Shown: positions 47,658-56,528 of the stretch, piece after piece | Layout: each line of letters starts with the position of its first letter | Numbering within the stretch: position 1 is the stretch's first letter | NCBI RefSeq assembly: GCF_007992495.1 | Contig: NZ_BKAJ01000004.1 | Coordinates: forward strand, 240,822-304,821 | Origin: Reyranella soli | Lineage (GTDB): Bacteria > Pseudomonadota > Alphaproteobacteria > Reyranellales > Reyranellaceae | Direction of reading: 5' to 3' | Length of the DNA: 64,000 nucleotides | Position numbers and translations under genes: made by a program | Notes under the pieces: generated by a model | The model's input: the letters and a program-made list of their open reading frames with translations, nothing else | What the model was told of the DNA's origin: nothing | Database searches by the model: none

Positions 47658-50000
47658 CTAGGCCGCCGTCTTCTGCCGGTTGGCGGCGATCACCGCCCAC
47701 AGGCTCGCTGCCGTTGCCGGCATGTCGACGTGCTTCACGCCAGTATGCGGATAGATCGCGTCGACGATGGCGTTGATCACCGCCGGCGGCGCGCCGATGG
47801 CGCCGGCCTCGCCCGCGCCCTTCACGCCCAGCGGATTGGTCGTGCACGGGCTGTTGTGCAGGTCGAAGTTCACGTATGGCACGACGTCGGCGCGCGGCAG
47901 GGCGTAGTCCTGGAAGCTGCCGCTGAGCAGCTGGCCAGAGTCCTTGTCGTAGACCGTCTGCTCCGTCAGCGCCTGGCCGACGCCCTGGCCGATGCCGCCA
48001 TGGACCTGGCCCTGCAGCAGCAGCGGATTGAGGGCTGCGCCGAAGTCGTCCATCACGTTGTAGTTCACGATCTCCAGCACGCCGGTATCGGGATCGATCT
48101 CGAGTTCGCAGATATGGCAGCCGTTGGGGAAGGTGTCGGCCGTCGGCGTGCGCGTGAACTCGTCGTCTAGGCCGGGCTTCTCGCCCGCCGGCACGTGCTT
48201 GGGATCCTTCGCGGCCTTGGCCACATCGAACAGGCTCATGGTGCGGTCGGTGCCGACAATCTTGAACGCGCCGTCGCCGTACTCGATGTCGGCCGCCGAG
48301 GCCTCCATCGCGCTCGCCGCCACGAGCTTGCCCTTGGCGATGATTTTGTCGGCCACGCCGATGGTCGCGGTGCCCGCGACCGAGACCATGCGGCTGCCGC
48401 CGGTCATGCCTTCGGGCACCACGTCGGAATCGCCCTGCACGAAGTGGATCTGGTCGGCATCGATGCCGAGCCGCGCCGAGGCGATCTGGCGGATCGCCGT
48501 CTCCTGGCCCTGGCCGTTGGTCTGGTTGCCGACGAAGATCGTGACGGTGTTATCATCGTTGAACTTGGCGATGGCGGTCTCCGGCGGCCCGCCGCCACAC
48601 TTCTCGACGTAGGTCGCCATGCCGATGCCGCGCCACTTGCCCTTGGCCGCCGCGGCGGCGCGGCGGGCAGGGAAGCCCTTCCAGTCGGCCTTCTCCATGC
48701 CCTTGCGCATCACCGTTTCGAAGTCGCCCGAGTCATAGGTGTCGCCGAGCGCCGTCGCGTACGGGATCTGGCTGGGCTTGATGAAGTTGCGCGCGCGGAT
48801 CTCGTCGGGCGTGAGGCCGGTCTCGCGCGCGATGTGATCGACGAAGCGCTCCAGCAGGTAGGCCGCCTCCGGACGGCCGGCGCCGCGATAGGCGTCGGTC
48901 GGCACGGTGTGGGTCATCACGCCCTTGACGTTCACGTAGCATGTCGGCGTCTGGTAGAGGCCGACCAGCATCTGGCTGCCCGCCAGCGTCGGGATGAAGG
49001 CGCTGAAATGGCTGAGATAGGCGCCGAGCGCGGCGTAGGTCGTGATGCGGCTGCCGATGAAGCGGCAATCCTTGTCGAGCGCCATCTCGGCGATTGAGAC
49101 ATGATCGCGACCCTGCACGTCGGACTGGAAAGCTTCCTGTCGGTCGGGAATCCACTTCACCGTGCGCTTCAAGAGGCGCGAGGCCCACACGATCATGGGA
49201 TATTCGGGGTGGACGAAGATCTTCATGCCGAAGCCGCCGCCGACGTCGCCGGTGCGCACGCGAAGCTTGGGCGAGCCGATCTTGAGGATCATGTCGGCCA
49301 CGACCGGCCGGATCATGTGCACGCCCTGCGACGACAGCCACAGCGTCGAGCGGTCATCCTTGGCGTCGTACTCGCAGATGGCGCCGCGCGGCTCCATGGG
49401 ATTGGCGACCAGGCGCTGGTTGACGAGCTGCAGCTTGACCACGCGGTCGGCCTTGGCGAAGGCGGCGTCCGTCTTGGCCTGGTCGCCCATGTGCCAGTCG
49501 AACACGATGTTGTTCTTGATGTGATCGTGCACCAGGGGCGCGCCGGGCTGGGCCGCCTCGAAGGTGCCGACGACGTGCGGGCGCGCCTCGTAGTCGACCT
49601 CGATCAGCTCGGCGGCGTCCTTGGCCTGCTCCAGCGTCTCGGCCACCACCAGCGCCACCGGATCGCCGACATGGCGCACACGATCGAGGATCAGCATCGG
49701 CCGCGGGGTCTCGCCGCGCGGGCTGCCGTCGCGGTTCTCCAAGGGCACCAGGCAGGGCACGTCGCCGAAATCGGCCTTCTTCACGTCCTGGCCGGTCAAC
49801 ACCAGCAGCACGCCGGGCGCCTTGGCGGCCGCGGTGGTGTCGATCTTCTTGATATCGGCATGGGCGTGCGGGGAGCGCAGCACGTACATCCGCGCGGCCG
49901 GGGCATTCAACTTGGTGTCGTCTGTGTAACGCCCGCCGCCCGTCAGCAGCCGGGGATCCTCGAGCCTGCGAACCGATTGACCGATACCGAACTTCGCCAT
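47658..50000 (-). CDS. molybdopterin-binding large subunit, form II CO dehydrogenase / xanthine dehydrogenase family
   Basis: A 780-residue molybdenum hydroxylase large subunit. The N-terminal a/b hammerhead domain begins GIGQSVRRLEDPRLLTGGGRYTDD. The active-site loop reads PTDAYRGAGRPEAAY, the AYRGAGR form of form II proteins, as opposed to the AYRCSFR of true CO dehydrogenases. GVKGAGEAGAIG near residue 740 carries the catalytic Glu. It would oxidise an aldehyde, purine or N-heterocycle. The usual 2Fe-2S and FAD partner subunits are not adjacent in this window, so partner genes must be elsewhere. A small coiled-coil gene follows. Confidence 0.92.
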   Translation of the reverse strand: MAKFGIGQSVRRLEDPRLLTGGGRYTDDTKLNAPAARMYVLRSPHAHADIKKIDTTAAAKAPGVLLVLTGQDVKKADFGDVPCLVPLENRDGSPRGETPRPMLILDRVRHVGDPVALVVAETLEQAKDAAELIEVDYEARPHVVGTFEAAQPGAPLVHDHIKNNIVFDWHMGDQAKTDAAFAKADRVVKLQLVNQRLVANPMEPRGAICEYDAKDDRSTLWLSSQGVHMIRPVVADMILKIGSPKLRVRTGDVGGGFGMKIFVHPEYPMIVWASRLLKRTVKWIPDRQEAFQSDVQGRDHVSIAEMALDKDCRFIGSRITTYAALGAYLSHFSAFIPTLAGSQMLVGLYQTPTCYVNVKGVMTHTVPTDAYRGAGRPEAAYLLERFVDHIARETGLTPDEIRARNFIKPSQIPYATALGDTYDSGDFETVMRKGMEKADWKGFPARRAAAAAKGKWRGIGMATYVEKCGGGPPETAIAKFNDDNTVTIFVGNQTNGQGQETAIRQIASARLGIDADQIHFVQGDSDVVPEGMTGGSRMVSVAGTATIGVADKIIAKGKLVAASAMEASAADIEYGDGAFKIVGTDRTMSLFDVAKAAKDPKHVPAGEKPGLDDEFTRTPTADTFPNGCHICELEIDPDTGVLEIVNYNVMDDFGAALNPLLLQGQVHGGIGQGVGQALTEQTVYDKDSGQLLSGSFQDYALPRADVVPYVNFDLHNSPCTTNPLGVKGAGEAGAIGAPPAVINAIVDAIYPHTGVKHVDMPATAASLWAVIAANRQKTAA

Positions 50001-50132
50001 GAATTCCTCCGTTCGCGCGGAGGTTAGAGCGGATACAGGCTCCCTGTCATGGCGAATCCCTGGAATTACAACACCGTGACCATTGCAACGCCGCCGAGGC
50101 GGTCGCGTTTCCCTGCTGGAAACCCATCATCC

Positions 50133-51893
50133 ATGTCTGCCGCCGCCTCTTCGCCCGCCGAAGCCCCGCCCCAAATCGACTACGTGGCGTTGCCGGCCGG
50201 CGCGACGGTTGGCCGTTACCAGGTCGTGAGCATCCTGGGCCACGGCGGCTTCGGCATCACGTATCTTGCGCGCGACACGCAGCTTGGCCGAGACGTCGCC
50301 ATCAAGGAATACCTGCCCGCGGCACTCGCCGTGCGCCAGGACGGCGGCTCGGTGCTGCCGCGCTCGGCCGAAGTGGCCGACGATTTCGGTTGGGGACGCA
50401 GCCGCTTCATCGAGGAAGGCCGCACGCTCGCCAGCATGCACGACGCGCCGTCGATCGTGAAGGTGTTCGACTTCCTCGAAGCCAATGGCACCGCCTACAT
50501 CGTCATGGAACTATTGCGCGGCCGCACGCTCGAGGATCGGGTCAAAGCCGAGGGCTCGTTCTCGCCGGCCGGGCTGCAGGCGATGCTGGAGCCGTTGCTC
50601 GCGGGCCTGCAGAAGATCCATGACGCGGGCTTCCTGCATCGCGACATCAAGCCATCCAACATCATGCTCGACACCGACGGCCGTCCGACCTTGATCGATT
50701 TCGGCGCCGCGCGCGCCGCCATGGCCGACCGCACGCGAACGATGACGGCGATCTTCACCCCGGGCTACGCCGCGCCCGAGCAGTTCACCTCGTCGGCCAA
50801 GCAGGGGCTATGGACCGACATCTACGGCTTTTCGGCCACGCTGCACTACGCCATCACCGGCCAGCCGCCGCCCAGCGCCTTCGATCGACTGATGGCCGAT
50901 ACCTATGAGCCGCTGGCGGGTCTGTGGCCGCGAGGCTTCGACATCCGGCTCCTGCGCGGCATCGACGCCGGCCTGGCGCTTGCCGTCGAGCAGCGGCCGT
51001 CGAGCATCGCCGCCTGGCGGGCGCAGTTGCACTATGAGGCAGCCGACCGCGCAACGACGTTGGTGATGGCGCCGGCGTCGCGTGCGGCCTCTCATCGATC
51101 CACCGCTCATCAATACACCGCGCGCCGCGGATGGCTGGCGATCGGCGTCGGCATCGTCCTGGCCGGGCTGGCCGGCGCCTATGTCACCTTCGCGCCGGCG
51201 CCGACGCCTCAGGGACAGCCGGCAACAACGACGGCGGCCGATGCGACGCAGCCGTCGCCGGAAGCGGATGAAGCTGCGTTGAACCTCTCGACGACGGACC
51301 GCCGGCGCATCCAGCTCGCGCTGACGGCGCAAGGCTTCGACACGCGCGGCACGGATGGCACGTTCGGTCCGCGGTCGCGCGAGATGATCGCGGCCTGGCA
51401 GCAGGCACACAAGCATCCGGCGACGGGCTACCTGACTGCCGCCGAAAACCAGGCGTTGCGCGACGCCAGTCCGCCGTCGTCGCGACAGCCAGCCGAACAG
51501 TCGGCGGCGCCATCCGTCGGCAGCGGCCTGTTCGTGGGGTCTCTGTCGGGATCGGCAACGGGAGGCGGCGGCGCCCCGCCTGCGCCCATGGACGCCGACT
51601 TGCGCCTTGCCGGTCACCAGCTCGTCGGCCGGATCGTTCATCCGGCTTGCGGCAGCCTGCCGGTTTCGTTGGCGGTCGATCCTGCTGGCACGGTCAGCGG
51701 CAGCCTGCGGCTGCCCGAGGCGGCAGGCTGCGCCACCAACGCCGCTTCCGCGAGCGGACGCCTCGCGGGGAGCACGCTGACACTCGACCTGCGCGGCGCC
51801 GACGTGAGGTTCCGCGGCACGCTCTCGTCGCAGGCCGAGCGACGGCCGGCGAACACCTCGTCGCCGCCCGGCCAACGCATCGACGTGCCGTAG
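50133..51893 (+). CDS. transmembrane Ser/Thr kinase with peptidoglycan-binding-like and novel C-terminal domains (kinase A)
   Basis: A 586-residue receptor-type kinase. The kinase domain (about 28-290) has LGHGGFGITY, VAIKEYLPAALAVR (K58), HRDIKPSNIML, DFGAAR and APEQF, so it looks active. One transmembrane helix (about 337-357, GWLAIGVGIVLAGLAG) leads to a PG_binding_1-like module (RRRIQLALTAQGFDTRGTDG to GYLTAAENQAL) and a C-terminal beta-rich domain with two cysteines (VHPACGSLPVSL and AAGCATN). I start at 50133 to match its paralog (both read xxDYVALPAG); 50049 is a longer option. The next gene is its paralog. Confidence 0.88.
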   Translation: MSAAASSPAEAPPQIDYVALPAGATVGRYQVVSILGHGGFGITYLARDTQLGRDVAIKEYLPAALAVRQDGGSVLPRSAEVADDFGWGRSRFIEEGRTLASMHDAPSIVKVFDFLEANGTAYIVMELLRGRTLEDRVKAEGSFSPAGLQAMLEPLLAGLQKIHDAGFLHRDIKPSNIMLDTDGRPTLIDFGAARAAMADRTRTMTAIFTPGYAAPEQFTSSAKQGLWTDIYGFSATLHYAITGQPPPSAFDRLMADTYEPLAGLWPRGFDIRLLRGIDAGLALAVEQRPSSIAAWRAQLHYEAADRATTLVMAPASRAASHRSTAHQYTARRGWLAIGVGIVLAGLAGAYVTFAPAPTPQGQPATTTAADATQPSPEADEAALNLSTTDRRRIQLALTAQGFDTRGTDGTFGPRSREMIAAWQQAHKHPATGYLTAAENQALRDASPPSSRQPAEQSAAPSVGSGLFVGSLSGSATGGGGAPPAPMDADLRLAGHQLVGRIVHPACGSLPVSLAVDPAGTVSGSLRLPEAAGCATNAASASGRLAGSTLTLDLRGADVRFRGTLSSQAERRPANTSSPPGQRIDVP

Positions 51894-51952
51894 GCGGAGC
51901 GCCGCGGCCGAGATTGCTGGCGCCGTGGGCGCATGGCAGGCTTTCGCGTGCC

Positions 51953-53965
51953 ATGACCGATGCCGGCCGCCCCATGGATCCCTCGAGCAGAGTCGACTAC
52001 GTGGCTCTGCCGGCGGGACGCATGGTCGGCCGCTACGAGATCGAGGACGTGCTGGGGCAGGGCGGCTTCGGCATCACCTATCGGGCGCGCGACCGTCATC
52101 TCAATCGAGAGGTCGCTCTCAAGGAGTTCCTGCCGGCGGCGCTGGCCGTGCGCCAGGACGGCAGCTCGGTCCTGCCGCGCTCGACCGAGGCGGCAGGCGA
52201 TTTCGGCTGGGGCCGCGGCCGCTTCATGGAGGAAGGCCGCACGCTCGCTACCCTGCACGACGCGCCGTCCATCGTGAAGGTGTTCGACTTCCTCGAAGCC
52301 AACGGCACCGCCTACATCGTCATGGAGCTCGTGCGCGGCCGCACCCTTCTGGAATACGTCAGGGTCGAGGGGCCGCTGGTCCCGGCCGCGCTCGAGGCGA
52401 TGTTGTGGCCGCTGCTGGCCGGCCTGCAGCGAGTGCATGAGGCAGGCTTCCTGCATCGCGACATCAAGCCGGCCAACATCATGCTGGACGGATCGGGCAA
52501 GGCGACACTGATCGATTTCGGCGCCTCGCGCGCAGCGATGGCCGGCCGCACCGGCACGATGACGGCGATCTTCACCCCGGGCTATGCCGCACCCGAGCAG
52601 CTCGGCGCGGCCAAGCAGGGGCCGTGGACGGACATCTACGGCCTGGCAGCCACGCTTCACTACGCCCTCACCGGTGCCCCGCCGCCCAGCGCCGTCGACC
52701 GGCTGATGAAGGATAACTATCAGCCGCTCGCCGCACGCCGGCCGGCCGGCGGCTCGAGGAGCCTGCTGACCGGTATCGACGCGGCGCTGTCGATCCAGGC
52801 CGAAGAACGACCGCAAAGCATTGCCGACTGGCGCGCCTTGCTGCGCCAGCGGCCATCATCGGATGACGTGACCTTGGTGATGAGGCGGCCGCTCGTGCCC
52901 AAGCCGTCGCCCGCGGCGCCGGTCGGCGGCAAGGCCAAGTGGTTCGCCATTGCTGCCGCCTGTGTGCTCCTGGGCGTTGGCGGCTTCTATCTCGCGGCGG
53001 CGTTGCAGCCGGCGGCGCTTGCGCCCCCAAGCAACGATGCCCGACAGGCGCAGGAAGCCGAGGCGGCGCGGCGAAAGACGGAAGCGGCGGCCGAGCAGGC
53101 CAGCGCCGACGCAGCACGCCGCGACGCCGAAGCCCGCCGCAAGGCTGACGCCGCAGCGGCGCAAGCGCGACAGGCAGCGGCGGCCGATGCACAGGCCAAG
53201 CGTGAGATGGCTCAGCAATCGAAGATCGATGAAGAAGCTAAGGCGCGTGCCGCTCAGCCTCCGTCATCCGCTTTCGATGGAACGTATGGCGGCACCTTCA
53301 GCGAGACGACAAAGGGCCGTCCTGGTGGCGGCCGCATCGTATCGGTCACGCTGCGGCTCGTCGGCACGGCCCTCTCAGGGCAGGCCATCTATCAGCACTG
53401 CGGCGCCGTCCCGCTTTCGCTGATAGTGTCGTCGTCGGGTGAGATCAGCGGGGCCGTCCGGTTGCCGGACGTGCAGACATGCGCGCCGATCGATGGCAGC
53501 GCGAGCGGGCGCGTGACCGGCCAGGGTATGCAGATCGAATTGCGTGGTCCCGGCCTTGCGGCCAGCGGGGCGTTGACCAGGAATGGGCAGTCATTGGCAG
53601 CCGCCGCACCTGTCCCAACTCCGGCCGCTGCCGCCGGCGCCCTGGACGGCGCCTATTCAGGGGCGTTGTCCAGTTCGGCACCGGGCGGCCAAGCGGGCGG
53701 CGTCCGGCCGCTCCGTGCCGATCTGCGTGTCTCGCAGGGGCGGCTAACAGGGCAGTTCGTCCATCCGACGTGCGGGACGACGTCGATCTCCCTGCCGGTC
53801 GACGCGGCCGGCGCCGTCAACGGCCGGATACGCACCTATGAGGCGAACAGCTGCGCGATGAACGATGCCGAGGTCAGCGGAAAGGTGACCGCCAACGCGG
53901 TCACCCTCGATATTCGTGGCCTCAGCATGAAGGCCGATGGATCGCTGCCCAGGCGCGCCGACTGA
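51953..53965 (+). CDS. transmembrane Ser/Thr kinase with coiled coil and two copies of the novel C-terminal domain (kinase B)
   Basis: A 670-residue paralog of kinase A. The kinase domain (about 18-285) shares LGQGGFGITY, VALKEFLPAALAVR, HRDIKPANIML, DFGASR and APEQL. A transmembrane helix (about 327-349) is followed by an Ala/Glu/Arg-rich coiled coil (about 360-430, TolA-like). Two copies of the same beta-rich domain end the protein: about 438-545 (FDGTYGGTF, YQHCGAVPLSL, VQTCAP) and about 555-665 (LDGAYSGAL, VHPTCGTTSISL, ANSCAM). It starts 59 bases after kinase A. The sensed signal is unknown; both kinases probably monitor the periplasm. Confidence 0.88.
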   Translation: MTDAGRPMDPSSRVDYVALPAGRMVGRYEIEDVLGQGGFGITYRARDRHLNREVALKEFLPAALAVRQDGSSVLPRSTEAAGDFGWGRGRFMEEGRTLATLHDAPSIVKVFDFLEANGTAYIVMELVRGRTLLEYVRVEGPLVPAALEAMLWPLLAGLQRVHEAGFLHRDIKPANIMLDGSGKATLIDFGASRAAMAGRTGTMTAIFTPGYAAPEQLGAAKQGPWTDIYGLAATLHYALTGAPPPSAVDRLMKDNYQPLAARRPAGGSRSLLTGIDAALSIQAEERPQSIADWRALLRQRPSSDDVTLVMRRPLVPKPSPAAPVGGKAKWFAIAAACVLLGVGGFYLAAALQPAALAPPSNDARQAQEAEAARRKTEAAAEQASADAARRDAEARRKADAAAAQARQAAAADAQAKREMAQQSKIDEEAKARAAQPPSSAFDGTYGGTFSETTKGRPGGGRIVSVTLRLVGTALSGQAIYQHCGAVPLSLIVSSSGEISGAVRLPDVQTCAPIDGSASGRVTGQGMQIELRGPGLAASGALTRNGQSLAAAAPVPTPAAAAGALDGAYSGALSSSAPGGQAGGVRPLRADLRVSQGRLTGQFVHPTCGTTSISLPVDAAGAVNGRIRTYEANSCAMNDAEVSGKVTANAVTLDIRGLSMKADGSLPRRAD

Positions 53966-53971
53966 CGACGC

Positions 53972-54553
53972 TTACTTCGGCATGATAGCGATGACGGCCA
54001 CGCTGCTGTTGATCGCCGTCACCGAATCGCCCGGCTTGACGCGCGGCAGCTGCGCGCGGCCTTCCGGCGTGGTGACGTTGTAGGTGCGGACCTCGCCGCC
54101 GCCCGGATTGATCAGCGAGATCGTGCCGGCCGACGGATTGACGGCGGTGACCCACCAGTTGGCGACCGCCTGGCCCGCCGAGGCGCCGGCGACGCTGCCG
54201 CCGCCGCCCGTGGCGACGGTCACGGTGGTGTCGCGATCGCGCGGCGTCTTGGTGTTCGGGCCGGACAGCACGAAAGTCAGCCGGTCCTCGAAGGCGAGTG
54301 AGACCATGTCGCCCACCTTGGTCTGCGCGAAGTTGGCGACCGTGGGGCTCACCTGGCGCACAGCGGTGGCGCCGTTGGTGAAGGCGAGCGACACGGTGCG
54401 GGCATTGGGATCGACGGCGGTGATGCGCGCATCGGCCGAATAGGTGGTGACGGTCGAGATGCCGACGATCGGCTGGCCTTGCGCGAAGGCCGAGCCGGCC
54501 GCGAGCATCGAGCCCGCCATCGAAGCGGCGGTCAGAATTCTTCTGGTAAGCAT
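53972..54553 (-). CDS. exported hypothetical protein with repeated beta segments
   Basis: A 193-residue protein with a signal peptide (MLTRRILTAASMAGSMLAAGSAFAQ). The mature part has two similar units, ITAVDPNARTVSLAFTNGATA and VTAVNPSAGTISLINPGGGEV, each followed by a DxV-type strand (KVGDMVSLAFE and KPGDSVTAIN). It looks like two small OB- or SH3-like barrels split by a Gly/Ser linker. No family or catalytic site is evident. GGAGGAGG lies before the ATG. Converges with kinase B. Confidence 0.8.
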   Translation of the reverse strand: MLTRRILTAASMAGSMLAAGSAFAQGQPIVGISTVTTYSADARITAVDPNARTVSLAFTNGATAVRQVSPTVANFAQTKVGDMVSLAFEDRLTFVLSGPNTKTPRDRDTTVTVATGGGGSVAGASAGQAVANWWVTAVNPSAGTISLINPGGGEVRTYNVTTPEGRAQLPRVKPGDSVTAINSSVAVIAIMPK

Positions 54554-54664
54554 GGTGTACCTCCTCCTACTTCGGAAAACGGTACCACAAGCTTTGCCAG
54601 CCGAGCTATGGCCTGTCCCTTGCGGACAGATTGAAAATACTTCAGGTCCGCAAGCAGCGCTTGT

Positions 54665-55165
54665 TCAGGAGTCGCCCATCTCCCCGTCAAAATAGTCGGC
54701 AGGGGTGACACGGCCGAGCGCCTTGTAGCTCGCGCTCGACAGGTCGCCGCCCCGCACGCCGGCCGCCATCCCCACCTTGCCCGAATCCGGATACTCGATG
54801 ATGTCGACCGTTTCGATGTCGGAGAGGGCGAGGTAGCGCAGCTCGCTCGTGCCGGTGTTGATGAGCTGGTGCGCTTCGGCGCCCGCCGGGTTGGCGATCA
54901 GGTCGCCGGCGCGCACCGGCAGGGTCCGGTCGTCCAGCCGCACCTCGCCGCTGCCCGACACGATGTAGAAAAGCTCGTCCATCACGTGATGGCGATGGAA
55001 CGGCCAGGCCCGCTTGCCCGGTGGAACGATGGTGAGCGAACAGCCCAGCTTCTTGAGGCCGAGCAACGGCCCGGCGCGGCCGAGCTTGGCCTGGAAGCCC
55101 TTGCCGTTGCCGCCGTCGCGCAAGGGGAGGTCGGCGATGTTGACGATGCGTTGCGGACTGCTCAT
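54665..55165 (-). CDS. cupin domain protein
   Basis: A 166-residue single-domain cupin. Motif 1 reads WPFHRHHVMDELFYIVSGSGEV and motif 2 AGAEAHQLINTG, so the metal-binding His and Glu residues are present. The start MSSPQRIVNIADLPLRDGG and later ETVDIIEYPDSGKVGM match stand-alone cupins often annotated as possible sugar or auxin-type binding proteins. The reaction is unknown. Its ATG overlaps the stop of the DUF6496 gene (ATGA). Confidence 0.87.
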   Translation of the reverse strand: MSSPQRIVNIADLPLRDGGNGKGFQAKLGRAGPLLGLKKLGCSLTIVPPGKRAWPFHRHHVMDELFYIVSGSGEVRLDDRTLPVRAGDLIANPAGAEAHQLINTGTSELRYLALSDIETVDIIEYPDSGKVGMAAGVRGGDLSSASYKALGRVTPADYFDGEMGDS

Positions 55166-55542
55166 CGCGGGGCCCGCCGCGCGCTGCGACGGCGTGGCGA
55201 GCGCCGCGTCGTCGTCCTGGCGTTGGTCTTTGCGTTCTGGCCGCCCATGGCGCGCGAGCTCTCGCGCTTGCCGCGGGCGCCGACGCGGGCCTTGCCCTCG
55301 CTCTCCTGTTGCGCCGTGCGGCCGGTTGCTTCCTTGGCCTTGCTGCGCGCGAGGTTGCGTCGGTTCTTCGCCTTGCTTTCATACTTGGAAGCCCCGGCCT
55401 CCTCGAGCGCGATGGCGATCGCCTGGCGCCGGCTTTTCACTTTGCCGCCCTTGCCGCGCGGGCCGCTCTTCAGCTCGCCGTGGGCATATTCGTGCATGAC
55501 GCGGCCCATGGTCTTGCGTTGGGACATCGATGTCTTGGCCAT
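55162..55542 (-). CDS. DUF6496-type basic protein (copy 2)
   Basis: A 126-residue basic protein. The N-terminus MSQRKTMGRVMHEYAHGELKS and core GPRGKGGKVKSRRQAIAIALEEAG share the family signature with the 67-residue protein at 37438-37641. The C-terminal half is Arg/Lys/Thr-rich (TRRSPRRRSARRAPR) and likely disordered. GGAGGATC precedes the ATG. Translationally coupled to the cupin gene that follows. Nucleic-acid binding is plausible from composition only. Confidence 0.82.
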   Translation of the reverse strand: MAKTSMSQRKTMGRVMHEYAHGELKSGPRGKGGKVKSRRQAIAIALEEAGASKYESKAKNRRNLARSKAKEATGRTAQQESEGKARVGARGKRESSRAMGGQNAKTNARTTTRRSPRRRSARRAPR

Positions 55543-55599
55543 GATGATCCTCCGGAATTGCTTGCCTGCGAACGATGGGCAGTGGATTAGGTTGCCGTC

Positions 55600-56505
55600 A
55601 TGAGCACCGCGTACCTCGCCGCCGAGGGCTTCGCCGACCAGTTGCAGGAAGAGCTGCGGCGGGCCGGCGCGGCCGTCGCTCATCGGCACGAACGGCTGTT
55701 CCTGTGCGAGGGGCCGGCGGTCGCTGCTGCCTGGGCTGCCAATGTCTGGCACGACTGCCAAGAGCTTCCCGTCGAGTCGATCGGCAGCGCGGCCAAGGCG
55801 CTGCGCGACATCCAGCGCAATTGGGCGATGTATGCGCCGCTGCATCATCGGCGCGCGGCGCTGATCCAGGAGCGCCTGCCGCATGTCTCGAGCAAGCCCA
55901 TCGTGTTCCCGGCCAAGGCGCCCTCGGCGCCGCTTGGGTCGTGGACCTTGTTGTCGCCCGACCGCCTGTTGGCCGCGGCACACTGCAGCTCGCCGTTCGC
56001 CAACGGCGAAGTGGCCTTCATCGAGGACAAGACCGGCCCGCCCAACCGGGCCTATCTGAAACTGTGGGAAGCGCTGGTCCGGCTCGGGCGCTGGCCGGGA
56101 CCGGGCGAGCGCTGTCTCGATCTCGGCGCATCGCCGGGCGGCTGGACCTGGGTTCTGGCGCGCCTCGGCGCCACGGTGCTTGCGATCGACAAGGCGCCGC
56201 TCGACCCCAGGGTGGCGGCGATGCCGGGCGTCGCGTGGCGCGGCGAAAGCGCCTACGCCCTCGCACCCGACAGCGTCGGCGCGGTCGACTGGCTGTTCTC
56301 CGACATCGTCTGCTATCCGGCGCGGCTGCTGCGGCTGGTCGAGACGTGGCGGTCGTCCGGCCTGGTGCGCAATGTCGTCTGCACCATCAAGTTCCAGGGC
56401 GGAACCGATCACGAGGCCGCCGCGGCCTTCGCGGCCATTCCCGGCGCGCAGGTCCTGCACCTCCACCACAACAAGCACGAGCTGACGTTTCTGCTCACTG
56501 GTTAG
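55600..56505 (+). CDS. RlmM-like rRNA 2'-O-methyltransferase family protein
   Basis: A 301-residue SAM-dependent methyltransferase. An N-terminal THUMP-like or substrate-binding region (about 1-135) precedes the Rossmann domain: CLDLGASPGGWTWVLARLG (SAM motif), VLAIDKAPL, WLFSDIVCYP, CTIKFQGG and KHELTFLL. The K-D-K-E set expected for 2'-O-methylation (Lys in YLKLWEA, Asp in FSDIV, Lys in TIKFQ, Glu in HELTF) can be traced. E. coli RlmM modifies C2498 of 23S rRNA; this protein is shorter, so the target is not certain. Divergent from the DUF6496 gene. Confidence 0.87.
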   Translation: MSTAYLAAEGFADQLQEELRRAGAAVAHRHERLFLCEGPAVAAAWAANVWHDCQELPVESIGSAAKALRDIQRNWAMYAPLHHRRAALIQERLPHVSSKPIVFPAKAPSAPLGSWTLLSPDRLLAAAHCSSPFANGEVAFIEDKTGPPNRAYLKLWEALVRLGRWPGPGERCLDLGASPGGWTWVLARLGATVLAIDKAPLDPRVAAMPGVAWRGESAYALAPDSVGAVDWLFSDIVCYPARLLRLVETWRSSGLVRNVVCTIKFQGGTDHEAAAAFAAIPGAQVLHLHHNKHELTFLLTG

Positions 56506-56528
56506 CTCATGCTCTCCGGACCGCCGGC

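Noticed and set aside
51647..51952. Longer N-terminus for kinase B
   Set aside because: It would overlap the 3' end of kinase A in a different frame; the ATG at 51953 aligns with the paralog.
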